Part shown: piece after piece, positions 53,407 to 62,063 of the stretch
Layout: each line of letters opens with the position of its first letter
Position numbering within the stretch: the first letter of the stretch is position 1
Assembly (NCBI RefSeq): GCF_030268205.1
Contig: NZ_BSQF01000002.1
Location: 1,054,001 to 1,118,000, forward strand
DNA length: 64,000 nucleotides
Direction: 5' to 3'
Source: Allomuricauda sp. NBRC 101325
GTDB taxonomy: Bacteria > Bacteroidota > Bacteroidia > Flavobacteriales > Flavobacteriaceae
The notes under the pieces: generated by a model
Seen by the model: only the letters and a program-made list of their open reading frames with translations
Told to the model about the DNA's origin: nothing
The model's database searches: none
Made by a program: the position numbers and the translations under genes

Positions 53407-55089
53407 ATGAAACCCAACCACTACTACCTTTTACTTGCTATGGTTTCCATTTTTGCAAGTTGTTCCCAACCGCAAAACTTCGATATTCTTATTAAAAACG
53501 GGCAGATTGTCGATGGATCGGGGAACCCCTCCTATATCGGATCGGTCGGAATAAATGCCGATACCATTGCTGCCGTTGGGGATTTGGGTAATGCCACAGG
53601 AACTTCCGAGATTGATGCCACAGGTTTAGCTGTCTCTCCCGGATTTATAAATATGTTGAGCTGGGCCACGGAATCCTTGATTGAAGATGGACGTTCGATG
53701 GCAGATATAAAACAAGGCGTAACCTTGGAAGTTTTTGGAGAAGGTTGGTCCATGGGACCATTGAACGCATCTATGATAAAAGAGGAACAAGAAAGTCAAG
53801 GTGATATTAAGTTTGATATAGCTTGGGAATCTTTAAATGAATATTTGGAATACTTGACCACAAAAGGTATTTCCCCAAATGTGGCTTCTTTTGTGGGGGC
53901 AACCACCCTTCGGGTTTATACGGTTGGTTACGAAGACCGCGCCCCTACTTCGCAGGAATTGGATACCATGAAATTATTGGTAAAAGAAGCCATGGAAGAT
54001 GGTGCTTTAGGTGTTGGATCCTCCCTAATTTATGCCCCAGCCTTTTACTCCAGCACCGAAGAATTGATTGAGCTCTGCAAAGTTGCTGCTGAGTATGATG
54101 GTATGTACATTAGTCATATGCGGAGTGAAGGCTCTAGATTATTGGAAAGCTTGGATGAATTGATTCAAATCGCGGATAAGGCTGGCATAAGAGCAGAAAT
54201 CTATCATTTGAAACAAAGTGGAAAGGAAAACTGGTCCAAATTTGATGATGTGGTAGCCAAAGTAGATTCTGCCAATGCCGCAGGATTACACATCTCTGCG
54301 GATATGTACAATTATGTGGCAGGGGCAACAGGATTGGATGCATCCATGCCCCCTTGGGTGCAGGAAGGTGGGTATGAAAAATGGGCGAAACGTTTGCAAG
54401 ATCCCGCGATCAGAAAGCGATTAATGACTGAAATGACTACTCCTACCACAGAATGGGAAAGTTTAATGATGGCAGCAGGCGACCCAAGCAAAATTTTATT
54501 GGTAGGTTTTAGAGCGGATTCTTTAAAGTATTTAACAGGAAAAACATTGAAAGAAGTGGCCGAAATGCGAGGTACTTCTCCAGAGGAAACTGCCATGGAT
54601 TTGGTAGTGCAGGATGGAAGTCGAGTAACAACCATTTACTTTTTGATGTCTGAAGAGAATGTAAAAAAACAAATTGCCCTGCCTTGGATGAGTTTTGGTT
54701 CCGATGCTGGCTCACCTGCCACTGAAGGCGTATTCTTAAAGTCGAGCACCCATCCCAGAACTTATGGGAATGTTGCCCGATTGTTGGGTACATATGTGCG
54801 GGATGAAAAAGTGATTTCCTTGGAGGAAGCTGTCCATAAACTTTCACAATTGCCTGCCACCAATCTTAAAATTAAAAAACGAGGCAGTCTATCAGAAGGA
54901 AATTATGCCGATGTGGTGCTGTTCAATCCAGAAACCATTACCGATAAAGCCACTTTTGAAGATCCTCATCAATACTCAGAAGGGGTTTTACACGTTTTTG
55001 TAAATGGAACCCAAGTGCTAAAAGATGGAGAGCACACGGGAGCAATGCCTGGTCAAGTAGTTCGCGGTCCCGGATACAATAAACAATAA
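53407..55089 (+). CDS. Amidohydrolase-family lipoprotein, N-acyl-D-amino-acid deacylase-like
   Basis: The 560-aa protein has a lipoprotein signal (MKPNHYYLLLAMVSIFASC, Cys19) and resembles D-aminoacylases over its length: FDILIKNGQIVDGSGNPSY, SALIYAPAFYSS-type loop, IYHLKQSGKENWSKFDDVV and the late FGSDAGSPATEG with the Asp. The first metal pair HxH of true D-aminoacylases is absent: the usual PGFIDxHxH is PGFINMLSWATE. This matches a subgroup common in flavobacteria, so it is a consistent change rather than a local mutation. Activity and substrate are uncertain. Confidence 0.88.
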   Translation: MKPNHYYLLLAMVSIFASCSQPQNFDILIKNGQIVDGSGNPSYIGSVGINADTIAAVGDLGNATGTSEIDATGLAVSPGFINMLSWATESLIEDGRSMADIKQGVTLEVFGEGWSMGPLNASMIKEEQESQGDIKFDIAWESLNEYLEYLTTKGISPNVASFVGATTLRVYTVGYEDRAPTSQELDTMKLLVKEAMEDGALGVGSSLIYAPAFYSSTEELIELCKVAAEYDGMYISHMRSEGSRLLESLDELIQIADKAGIRAEIYHLKQSGKENWSKFDDVVAKVDSANAAGLHISADMYNYVAGATGLDASMPPWVQEGGYEKWAKRLQDPAIRKRLMTEMTTPTTEWESLMMAAGDPSKILLVGFRADSLKYLTGKTLKEVAEMRGTSPEETAMDLVVQDGSRVTTIYFLMSEENVKKQIALPWMSFGSDAGSPATEGVFLKSSTHPRTYGNVARLLGTYVRDEKVISLEEAVHKLSQLPATNLKIKKRGSLSEGNYADVVLFNPETITDKATFEDPHQYSEGVLHVFVNGTQVLKDGEHTGAMPGQVVRGPGYNKQ

Positions 55090-55115
55090 TGAAAATTCAT
55101 AAATTCAATTTTTAA

Positions 55116-55586
55116 ATGAGTCCCCTTACATTCTTTTATTCAATTATTTTATCCTTTCCATTTTTACTTGGAAATAACTCTAAAAAACATTCCAAAGAAC
55201 CTGAATCGTTCCCTACGCATTGGTACGAGATTTCGACTATTGATGGCGAGCAAGTAATTTTTATTCCCTGCGATTACCAGAACACAGAATTCATTTTTGA
55301 AGAATCTGATGGAAAAAACAAACTCATAGAGGTAACGGGACAAGATGGTTGGGAAAGTACCGTGGATGCCATTACTCCTGTCAACAATACAACGACCGAG
55401 GTAAATATTCGTAGGCCAGATGATGTGAAAATTACCTTTACCGTTACTCAAATTAACCCTTTTTTATCCAATTGGTCATGGGAAGAGCCAGATTATGATG
55501 GTGGAACCACCGAGTATTCCATAAATATGACCACGGAGGAATTTAAAGGCAACTTTAAAGTGGTGGAAGAGCCGCCGTGTATGTAA
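55116..55586 (+). CDS. Exported protein of unknown function
   Basis: The 156-aa product has an N-terminal hydrophobic signal (MSPLTFFYSIILSFPFLLGN) and a beta-rich body: HWYEISTIDGEQVIFIPCDY, then FEESDGKNKLIEVTGQDG and repeated strands. It resembles small periplasmic beta-sandwich proteins. Its only two cysteines, in IPCDYQ and at the end PPCM, could pair. It lies 26 bp after the amidohydrolase gene and may share its transcript. No family is recognised. Confidence 0.7.
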   Translation: MSPLTFFYSIILSFPFLLGNNSKKHSKEPESFPTHWYEISTIDGEQVIFIPCDYQNTEFIFEESDGKNKLIEVTGQDGWESTVDAITPVNNTTTEVNIRRPDDVKITFTVTQINPFLSNWSWEEPDYDGGTTEYSINMTTEEFKGNFKVVEEPPCM

Positions 55587-55685
55587 TGTAAATGGTAGCA
55601 TAATTATAACCTAAAGAAGCTATAAGTTATTTAAAATCAAAATTCTATATATTTATAATTGTCAATAAAACTCAACCTGATAATT

Positions 55686-56216
55686 ATGAAAAAAATACTA
55701 TTTGTAACCTTATGTGGAACTTTTCTATTACTTATGTTCCAAAGTTGCCAACAACCCCAAAAACCGGAAGTTCTTTCCGGACCCGAATATTCCAACCAGG
55801 TAAAACAAATAATTGACGCGAAAAATGTTAAAGTAGCGGCATGGTATTTGGCTGGAGAAGTAGATTCTGCAGCAACCATTTTTGCCGACAACAGCATTCA
55901 AATGCCTCCTAACATGCCCATTTTGGAAGGTATAGAACAATACAAAGCCAATTGGAACCAAAGTATACAATTTGGCAAGTGGGATTTTAATTTTGAGATC
56001 CAAGAAGTGAAAGCCTCAGGAGATTTGGCCACAGAATGGGGGAAATATACATTAGTTTTTACCCCAAATGAAAATTCTCCCATTCCCCCGATGAATGATA
56101 AAGGAAATTATGTTGTCCTTTGGGAAAAGATTGATGGGGATTGGAAAATTATGTGGGATGCACCTGTTAGCGAGGTGCCATTACCAATGCCAGCCATGGA
56201 TTCCATTCCTGAATGA
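55686..56216 (+). CDS. SnoaL/DUF4440-like (NTF2-fold) lipoprotein
   Basis: From ATG 55686 the product is 176 aa with lipoprotein signal MKKILFVTLCGTFLLLMFQS and Cys21. The mature domain has the NTF2 pattern: VAAWYLAGEVDSAATIFADN, then IQMPPNMPILEGIEQYKANW and the closing GNYVVLWEKIDGDWKIMWDA, diagnostic of DUF4440/SnoaL-like proteins. Its ligand is unknown. It is convergent with a glycosyltransferase with only 2 bp between the stops. Confidence 0.85.
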   Translation: MKKILFVTLCGTFLLLMFQSCQQPQKPEVLSGPEYSNQVKQIIDAKNVKVAAWYLAGEVDSAATIFADNSIQMPPNMPILEGIEQYKANWNQSIQFGKWDFNFEIQEVKASGDLATEWGKYTLVFTPNENSPIPPMNDKGNYVVLWEKIDGDWKIMWDAPVSEVPLPMPAMDSIPE

Positions 56217-56218
56217 TT

Positions 56219-57451
56219 TTAGAATTTATTTTTATGTTTTCCCTCAATCCATTTAGCCATGTATTTGGTACTAGCCATGGTTTGGTGTTGTAGCATTTTC
56301 CCAGTAAAATTTTTGGAACGGTGGCTATCCAAAGCTTTACTTAAGGTTTGGAGTCGCTCGTTCAATAGCAGTTGATATTTTTCCTTGTTGTAGAAAGTTT
56401 GAAGCAATTGGATTCCCTGTTGTTGGGCAATTTTCCAAGTTTCTTTGTCTTGGTGCAATATAACGGCAGCTTCCGAAAAAGTATCCCAATCGTCAGTAAT
56501 TATGCCGTTCCAAGATTGGTCTCCGTGCATTCCCTCTGCGCCAATGTTAGTAGTAATGCTAGGAGTGCCCGTTTGCATGGCATCCAATAACTTTCCTTTA
56601 ATGCCTGCGCCAAATTGAATTGGTGCCAACAAAACACGTGAAGTTGTAAGAACCTCTTTCACATTTTCGGCCCAACCCTTAACTAAAAACCCATTCTTAG
56701 GATCGTGCATTTCGTTGACATGTTGTGGTAGGTATGCGCCATAAATATGTATTTCTGCTTTTGGTAGTTGTTTTCGAATGCGAGGCCAAATCTCATTTTT
56801 TAAAACTTTGATGGAGTCTACGTTTGGAGCGTGTTTTCCATTTCCGATGCTTACAAAACCTTTTCGTTCCTCAAAACTTGGCAGAGGTTCTTCTGAAATA
56901 TCAACCATAAAGGGTAAATGGAACAATAAATCAGACGGAATGTTTAACCCATTCTGCAAAATTTCCATTTCGAAGGTGGAAATCATCATGCTTACATCGC
57001 AGCGGTAGATACTGGCCACTTCACGTAGCGTCATTGGATGGTTTTTCCATTGGTCCAAATTGAATGTGATGTTTTTCTTGTGAGCCTCTTCCCTAGCCTT
57101 TCGTAATGCATGTAAATCTTCGGTATTCAAAACTCGAAGTGCATTGGGGGCAAATTCAGCTACCCGCCACCCGAATTGTTCTTCGATCATAAAGCGGTCG
57201 AACAGGACCACATCAGGTTGTAAATCTTGAATAAAGTCATCAAAACTGGAATTGTTGAGCTGAATAGTAGTTTCGAGGATCCCCAAAGCACTCAAATCCA
57301 AGCTATATTCGGTTTTACTGGCTGTACTTGCAAATGTGATTTCGTAACCAAATGCCAAAAACGCTTCCAATAGTTGCTGCATGCGACACCCTGCTGCCGT
57401 GGTGGTGGGCTCAGGCCAAACATAACCGATAACGAGGAGTTTTGTAGTCAT
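56219..57451 (-). CDS. Glycosyltransferase family 4-like protein
   Basis: The 410-aa protein has the GT-B fold: an N-terminal Rossmann half with YVWPEPTTTAAGCRMQQL and a C-terminal half with VSIGNGKHAPNVDSIKVLKNEIWP and the donor-binding LAPIQFGAGIKGKLLDAMQ loop that carries the family's Glu/Gly motif (here GAGIKGKLLDA). It probably transfers a sugar in polysaccharide or lipid glycosylation. It stands alone, so the acceptor pathway is not shown by context. No membrane segment is seen. Confidence 0.88.
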   Translation of the reverse strand: MTTKLLVIGYVWPEPTTTAAGCRMQQLLEAFLAFGYEITFASTASKTEYSLDLSALGILETTIQLNNSSFDDFIQDLQPDVVLFDRFMIEEQFGWRVAEFAPNALRVLNTEDLHALRKAREEAHKKNITFNLDQWKNHPMTLREVASIYRCDVSMMISTFEMEILQNGLNIPSDLLFHLPFMVDISEEPLPSFEERKGFVSIGNGKHAPNVDSIKVLKNEIWPRIRKQLPKAEIHIYGAYLPQHVNEMHDPKNGFLVKGWAENVKEVLTTSRVLLAPIQFGAGIKGKLLDAMQTGTPSITTNIGAEGMHGDQSWNGIITDDWDTFSEAAVILHQDKETWKIAQQQGIQLLQTFYNKEKYQLLLNERLQTLSKALDSHRSKNFTGKMLQHQTMASTKYMAKWIEGKHKNKF

Positions 57452-57749
57452 GAGAATAAAAGTACGAAGTTGGAAGTAGAAAGTTAAAACTCAAGTTCAA
57501 GTATCGAACTCAAAATATGGGAATCTAGCTATCCAAAAATCAACTAATGACTCGAATTTTGCCTATTTTCTCGAAGTATAATTGTCAAGTTCAAGATCAA
57601 GCTCAAGTTCAAAATCTAAGAATCCAAAACATGATAATCGAACTATCCAAATAATTTATGGATTCCTTTCGACTACGCTCAAGGAACGGTTTGGACTTAG
57701 CATTGAGTAATCTAAAAATCTAAGAATCTAAGAATCAAACAATCCAATG
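57452..57749. repeat. Intergenic low-complexity repeats and a REP-like copy
   Basis: This gap holds CAAGTTCAAG/CAAGCTCAAG near-repeats (about 57594-57612), a short tandem AATCTAAG series (about 57711-57740) and a minus-strand copy of the dispersed repeat, CCTTGAGCGTAGTCGAAAGG, at 57665-57684. No gene is visible. Confidence 0.6.
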
Positions 57750-59261
57750 CTACATTCTAGCTGCGAATTTTTTAGAAATGCTCGAACGCAATTTTCGTTC
57801 ATAATCTTCCTCCAACCACTCTTTGTAGTTTTTGGTGTTGTTCATGATGCAGTAGGAATATTGTTTTACGCGAAACTGGATTTCATCTTTAAGTTCCTTG
57901 GCCAAAATACGTGCATCGAAAACATCTTCACTGTTTTCCACACAGATTTGTGCGTGCTGTTCTATGCTCAATTCCAGTACCTCCTTGGATTTTCTTCCTT
58001 GGGCGAATATTTTTTTGTACTCTTCTTTTACATCAAATGAAATATTGTCGGACTTGCTGAATTTAGCACGAAGGGCATCTGGCATTTCATATACAAAGTC
58101 ACGCTCAATTTCTTCGTCGTTTTTAATGTTTTCCAGATAAAAATCAGGGAAATGGAAGATTTCTTGCCAATCGATGGGGGCATCCCAAGGTCCAAAACGG
58201 GCCAAGTTGTTACCCAAATCAATCACGTTGAACTCGTCCTTGTTGGGCAATACACGAGAACCCCGACCTATCATCTGAAAATATAGGGTCAAAGAACGGG
58301 TGGCACGATTCAGAATAATGGATTCTACGGTCGGCTCATCAAAACCAGTGGTCAGAATACTTACCGAGGTTAGAATGGCATCTGGGGTTTTGGCAAACCA
58401 ATCCAAGATATCCTTTCGTTCCGTTGCTGTATTTTTATTATCCAAGTGACGAACATTGTACCCTGCCTTTTTAAAGGTTTCGTAAACGTAAAGTGAGGTA
58501 TTGATACCGTTATTGAAAATCAAGGTTTTGGTACCCTTCGCAATTTCTTCATAGGCCGTGAGCAATTTGCCCAACATGCTATGGTTGCTATAAAACTCAT
58601 CAGATGATTTTACGGTATAATCTCCATTGATCCCCAGTTTTAAGGTGCGAAGGCTTACATCATAATTAAAAAGGTTGGCCTTGGCCAAAAATTCCTTGTC
58701 AATCAACGCTTTTATGGATTCCCCAATGATCAGGTGCTTGTAATTGTCCTTCATGGGGAGCTTGATGTTGGAGCTCAAGGGCGTTGCCGTCACTCCAAGA
58801 ATGGTTGAGTTTTCAAAGTATTTGAAGAGTTTCCTGAAGGAATTGTAGTGGGCCTCATCAATAATTACTAGACCAATATTGTTGATTTTCACCTTTTCTT
58901 CCTGTAAGCGGTTGTTCAAGGTTTCCACCATGGCCACAAAGCACATGTAATCGTCCTGGTCCATCAGTTCCTTGACCTCGCTATTGATGACCTTGTTGGC
59001 CACGCCGAACCCGTTGAGCATTTTAGAGGTCTGTTTGCTCAATTCAATGCGGTGGGTAAGCACCATCACTTTTTTGCCCGTTTGCTCAATGTAACGACGG
59101 GTTATTTCGGAAAACACCACGGTTTTACCTCCACCTGTGGGCAATTGGTATAAAATATTGGCGCCCGCGGGAAGCTTTTCCAGTTGGGTAAAGATTTTGT
59201 TCAAATCTTCTTCCTGATAATCGTATAATTTCTTCTTCTTAATCTTTTTGTTTACCTCCAA
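57750..59261 (-). CDS. DEAD/DEAH-box helicase, superfamily 2
   Basis: The 503-aa protein has the SF2 helicase motifs in order: LYDYQEEDL, Walker A LPTGGGKTVV (residues about 40-49), VLTHRIELS, IIDEAHYNS, GVTATPLS, TTGFDEPTVE and QMIGRGSRVLP. The C-terminal part (about 370-503) is helical and Lys/Glu-rich with no nuclease motif. Relatives act on DNA or RNA; the motif set is like the helicase part of type I restriction and XPB-like enzymes, but no restriction partner is near. It is divergent from the sigma factor gene. The start is shortly after the MEVNKKIKKKK basic patch. Confidence 0.88.
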   Translation of the reverse strand: MEVNKKIKKKKLYDYQEEDLNKIFTQLEKLPAGANILYQLPTGGGKTVVFSEITRRYIEQTGKKVMVLTHRIELSKQTSKMLNGFGVANKVINSEVKELMDQDDYMCFVAMVETLNNRLQEEKVKINNIGLVIIDEAHYNSFRKLFKYFENSTILGVTATPLSSNIKLPMKDNYKHLIIGESIKALIDKEFLAKANLFNYDVSLRTLKLGINGDYTVKSSDEFYSNHSMLGKLLTAYEEIAKGTKTLIFNNGINTSLYVYETFKKAGYNVRHLDNKNTATERKDILDWFAKTPDAILTSVSILTTGFDEPTVESIILNRATRSLTLYFQMIGRGSRVLPNKDEFNVIDLGNNLARFGPWDAPIDWQEIFHFPDFYLENIKNDEEIERDFVYEMPDALRAKFSKSDNISFDVKEEYKKIFAQGRKSKEVLELSIEQHAQICVENSEDVFDARILAKELKDEIQFRVKQYSYCIMNNTKNYKEWLEEDYERKLRSSISKKFAARM

Positions 59262-59507
59262 AGGATATGGCTTATGGGTTCTTCAATAAAAAACCCTACA
59301 AAATTAGGAGTTTTTTGGGCGCGAGACCAATTGTATTTCTGCTTTTCTATCAAGATACTATCAACAATTTGTTTTGATATCAATTTTTAGCGAAATCCTT
59401 GGTTTTGCTCATAACATTTTGATAACAATAACATTTTCGGCTTGGAAATACGGCGATTATGCCGTATAATGAAGTCTTATAACACTTGCAAAAAACCATA
59501 CTTCAGC

Positions 59508-60371
59508 ATGAGGCAACTTAAAATTATCAAACAGGTCACGAACCGCGAATCCAAATCCCTTGACAAATACCTTCAGGACATCAGTAAAATCGATTTGATC
59601 ACTGCGCAGGAAGAAGTGGAGTTGGCACAACGGATCAGGGAAGGTGACCAAGTTGCCTTGGAAAAATTAACGAATGCCAACCTTAGGTTTGTGGTCTCTG
59701 TGGCAAAGCAATACCAAAACCAAGGGTTGAAATTGCCAGATTTGATCAATGAAGGAAACGTAGGTTTGGTAAAAGCAGCCAAGCGTTTTGATGAGACTAG
59801 GGGATTTAAATTTATTTCATATGCCGTTTGGTGGATTCGTCAGTCCATTTTACAGGCACTCGCAGAACAATCCAGGGTAGTTCGACTGCCATTGAACAAG
59901 ATCGGCTCTATCAACAAGATAAAAAAGACCTTTTCGTATTTGGAGCAAGCCCATGAGCGTCCACCTTCTCCGGAAGAAATAGCCAAAGAATTGGATATGA
60001 CTGTTTCTGAAGTAAAGCAATCTTTGAAAAATACGGGCAGGCATGTTTCCATGGATGCTCCATTAAAAGAGGGTGAAACTTCCAATTTATATGATGTGCT
60101 CAATGCTGGGGATTCGCCCAAACCCGACAAAGGGTTGATGCATCAATCGTTGAATACCGAAATTAATAGGGCTTTGGACACACTTTCACCAAGAGAGGCT
60201 GATGTGGTTCGCCTATATTATGGAATTGGCGACCAACCTTCCATGACCTTAGAAGAAATTGGGAGCACATTTGATCTTACTAGAGAAAGAGTGCGTCAAA
60301 TTCGTGAAAAAGCAATCCGGAAATTAAGGCACACTTCCAAAAGCAAAATTTTAAAATCGTATTTGGGCTAA
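59508..60371 (+). CDS. rpoD: Primary-type RNA polymerase sigma factor (RpoD/SigA of Bacteroidota)
   Basis: From ATG 59508 the protein is 287 aa; the frame extends upstream but the [20 protein letters not shown] start is the conserved one. Region 1.2 ([20 protein letters not shown]), region 2 ([20 protein letters not shown], then the [14 protein letters not shown]-melting stretch), region 3 and region 4.2 ([20 protein letters not shown]) are complete; region 1.1 is missing as is normal in Bacteroidota. It directs RNA polymerase to TAnnTTTG promoters. The middle ([20 protein letters not shown]) differs slightly from the most common form, so it may be one of two paralogues. Confidence 0.93.
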   Translation: MRQLKIIKQVTNRESKSLDKYLQDISKIDLITAQEEVELAQRIREGDQVALEKLTNANLRFVVSVAKQYQNQGLKLPDLINEGNVGLVKAAKRFDETRGFKFISYAVWWIRQSILQALAEQSRVVRLPLNKIGSINKIKKTFSYLEQAHERPPSPEEIAKELDMTVSEVKQSLKNTGRHVSMDAPLKEGETSNLYDVLNAGDSPKPDKGLMHQSLNTEINRALDTLSPREADVVRLYYGIGDQPSMTLEEIGSTFDLTRERVRQIREKAIRKLRHTSKSKILKSYLG

Positions 60372-60391
60372 TCCCAAATCAACCTAAAATA

Positions 60392-60424
60392 GAAAAGGGG
60401 ATGTTTTTTTAACATCCCCTTTTC
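60392..60424 (+). terminator. Rho-independent terminator of the sigma factor gene
   Basis: AAAAGGGGATGTT (60393-60405) pairs with AACATCCCCTTTT (60411-60423) around a five-T loop. Confidence 0.9.
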
Positions 60425-60444
60425 CATGATATACTACTTAAACA

Positions 60445-60546
60445 TCAAGGTTTGCTCAACAAACTGATTTCAAAATCGGTGAGCAGTTCATTTAAATCTC
60501 GAATAAAATTCAAGTAAGCGCTGTTTTCTTGGTTATAATTTTTCAT
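60445..60546 (-). CDS. Micro-ORF, 33 aa, paralogue of the 60570-60668 micro-ORF
   Basis: The frame gives MKNYNQENSAYLNFIRDLNE and then LLTDFEISLLSKP. It shares the pattern YL-x-F-x-x-x-LNE-x-LT with the neighbouring 32-aa frame. Both are minus-strand, in tandem, with ATG starts and stops, in a gap where nothing else is coded. The similarity between two such short frames is hard to explain by chance, so both are proposed as real small proteins or a duplicated peptide. No known family is recognised. Confidence 0.5.
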   Translation of the reverse strand: MKNYNQENSAYLNFIRDLNELLTDFEISLLSKP

Positions 60547-60569
60547 TGGATAACATTTGGGGTGTTTAT

Positions 60570-60668
60570 CTATAAATAATCTAGTTCGGCAAGTTGGTTT
60601 ATGGTCAATATCTCGTTGAGTTCTTGTAAAAAAGCCAAGTATTCTTCTCCGTAGGTGTCGTACAACAT
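60570..60668 (-). CDS. Micro-ORF, 32 aa, paralogue of the 60445-60546 micro-ORF
   Basis: The frame gives MLYDTYGEEYLAFLQELNEI and then LTINQLAELDYL, amphipathic and acidic. It lies 113 bp after the 118-aa gene on the same strand and 23 bp before its partner. The shared pattern YL-x-F-x-x-x-LNE-x-LT with the partner supports coding. Product size is too small for a domain assignment. A peptide or a membrane-associated regulator is possible. Confidence 0.5.
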   Translation of the reverse strand: MLYDTYGEEYLAFLQELNEILTINQLAELDYL

Positions 60669-60781
60669 AGTTCTTTATTGGTATTAAGTTTGGGTCTATG
60701 GTATAACGTGAATCTATTTTAAAGATTATACGAAAACAACAATTTGTGGTGAAATTGACAATTGAAGTTGTGAAAATTCAA

Positions 60782-61138
60782 TCAATCTTCCATTTCCAAA
60801 ATGTCCAGCTCTACTTCAAAATCCAATTCCGAGTCTATTTTGCTTGGTCTTATGTTGAATTCATCATAAATGAAGCAAAGGCTCATCGGCAATCTTCTGC
60901 GCTCTGTATTGGTCATCAATCCTAATTTGGATTGTAGTTCATTCTTTACTTGAAAAGCTTTGTTGCTTATTTTGGGGTTTGCATGGGATTCCAACTCGGC
61001 CAAAAAAGGAATTTCTTTCTTATCCCCTACTTCCAGTATTTCATCCAATAACATCAGTTTACATTCTACATCGGTGCAATGTTGGAACAAGGGATAAAAA
61101 ATGCTTTGCAGGTACTCGGGTAATTCGTTTTCTGCCAT
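60782..61138 (-). CDS. Unknown acidic cytosolic protein (118 aa)
   Basis: The 118-aa product is acidic and helical: MAENELPEYLQSIFYPLFQH, then LLDEILEVGDKKEIPFLAEL and an acidic tail ending VELDILEMED. The helical repeat pattern looks like HEAT- or ARM-type units. No signal peptide and no enzyme motif are seen. It begins 14 bp after a degenerate HPt-like gene and precedes the two micro-ORFs, so all four may form one minus-strand operon. Confidence 0.65.
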   Translation of the reverse strand: MAENELPEYLQSIFYPLFQHCTDVECKLMLLDEILEVGDKKEIPFLAELESHANPKISNKAFQVKNELQSKLGLMTNTERRRLPMSLCFIYDEFNIRPSKIDSELDFEVELDILEMED

Positions 61139-61152
61139 GGTGTTGGTTTTTT

Positions 61153-61977
61153 TTACATAGTTCTGAACACTTCCATTTCAAAATCTACCTGTTCTTCCAC
61201 AATCGGGTATTCCTGAAGGAATTGATCGTATAGAAAGGCATGGTGCTTCATGTCGTTATCGGTTTTACACAGACGGGAAATCTGGTCTGTAATTTCCAAT
61301 AGACTTCTAATTTTCATCATTTGAAGACTTGGTCCTACTTTCTGGCAAGCATTGTCCAGAGCATCAAAATTTCGGTTCATCAGATGTATTTTGGCACTTC
61401 CGATAAACTCCAAAATGTTTTGTTTGAACACTTTTACCAACTCCTCCATAAGTTCCATCTGCCCCATACAATCTTCGAGTACAGGCTTTAGGTTGATTTT
61501 GTTGGATGTAAAGTCAGATTCCAAGGTTCGTTCTATAAATTGAAAATTCGTTGTAAAATTCTTCGGGGGATTCATGTTTTTTTGGTCGGTAGTGGTTGGT
61601 ATGTTTTGAGCAATTTTCTTTAACTCTTTAACTAGTTCTGCCTGTTCATCGCTTAAACGCGTTTTTTCCAATGCTTTTATCAAACAAATACATCGGTCCT
61701 GGGCTGCTGGAGTTAGAGGAGCGGTAAATGTGCTTTGTATCCCTACTTTCTGGTATATTTTCTCCAGTTGTTCCATTTCTGAAATACCAAAAACCTTGCT
61801 TTCCAATCCGTGCTTAAAAAGCTCAAATGATTTTTTCAGTTCACCGGCCTCAACAACGCCCAATTCCTCGTATGAAAATGAGCTCAATCCGATTTCTAGC
61901 TTTTCTAGATAGTTAAGTAATTCTCGCGTCCCCAAAATATGTATAGAAAAATGGTTAATCCTCCTAAAAATCTCCAA
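61153..61977 (-). CDS. HPt-like helical protein lacking the phospho-histidine
   Basis: The 274-aa protein is all-helical. Residues about 175-255 have the length and layout of a histidine phosphotransfer (HPt) domain (FKQNILEFIGSAKIHLMNRN, then LDNACQKVGPSLQMMKIRSL), but the usual AHxLKG histidine is replaced: the matching place reads ACQKVG. So it could not carry phosphate in the standard way. The N-terminal part (about 1-110) is helical with no clear family. It starts the minus-strand group that includes the 118-aa gene and the micro-ORFs. The role is unknown. Confidence 0.6.
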   Translation of the reverse strand: MEIFRRINHFSIHILGTRELLNYLEKLEIGLSSFSYEELGVVEAGELKKSFELFKHGLESKVFGISEMEQLEKIYQKVGIQSTFTAPLTPAAQDRCICLIKALEKTRLSDEQAELVKELKKIAQNIPTTTDQKNMNPPKNFTTNFQFIERTLESDFTSNKINLKPVLEDCMGQMELMEELVKVFKQNILEFIGSAKIHLMNRNFDALDNACQKVGPSLQMMKIRSLLEITDQISRLCKTDNDMKHHAFLYDQFLQEYPIVEEQVDFEMEVFRTM

Positions 61978-62063
61978 TTAATTGAGGGATTACAATTTAT
62001 TGTTATGTACCTACTCCATTTTGTTGTCAAATTGTTTTATTTGTATGTATAAACAACCTGAAC

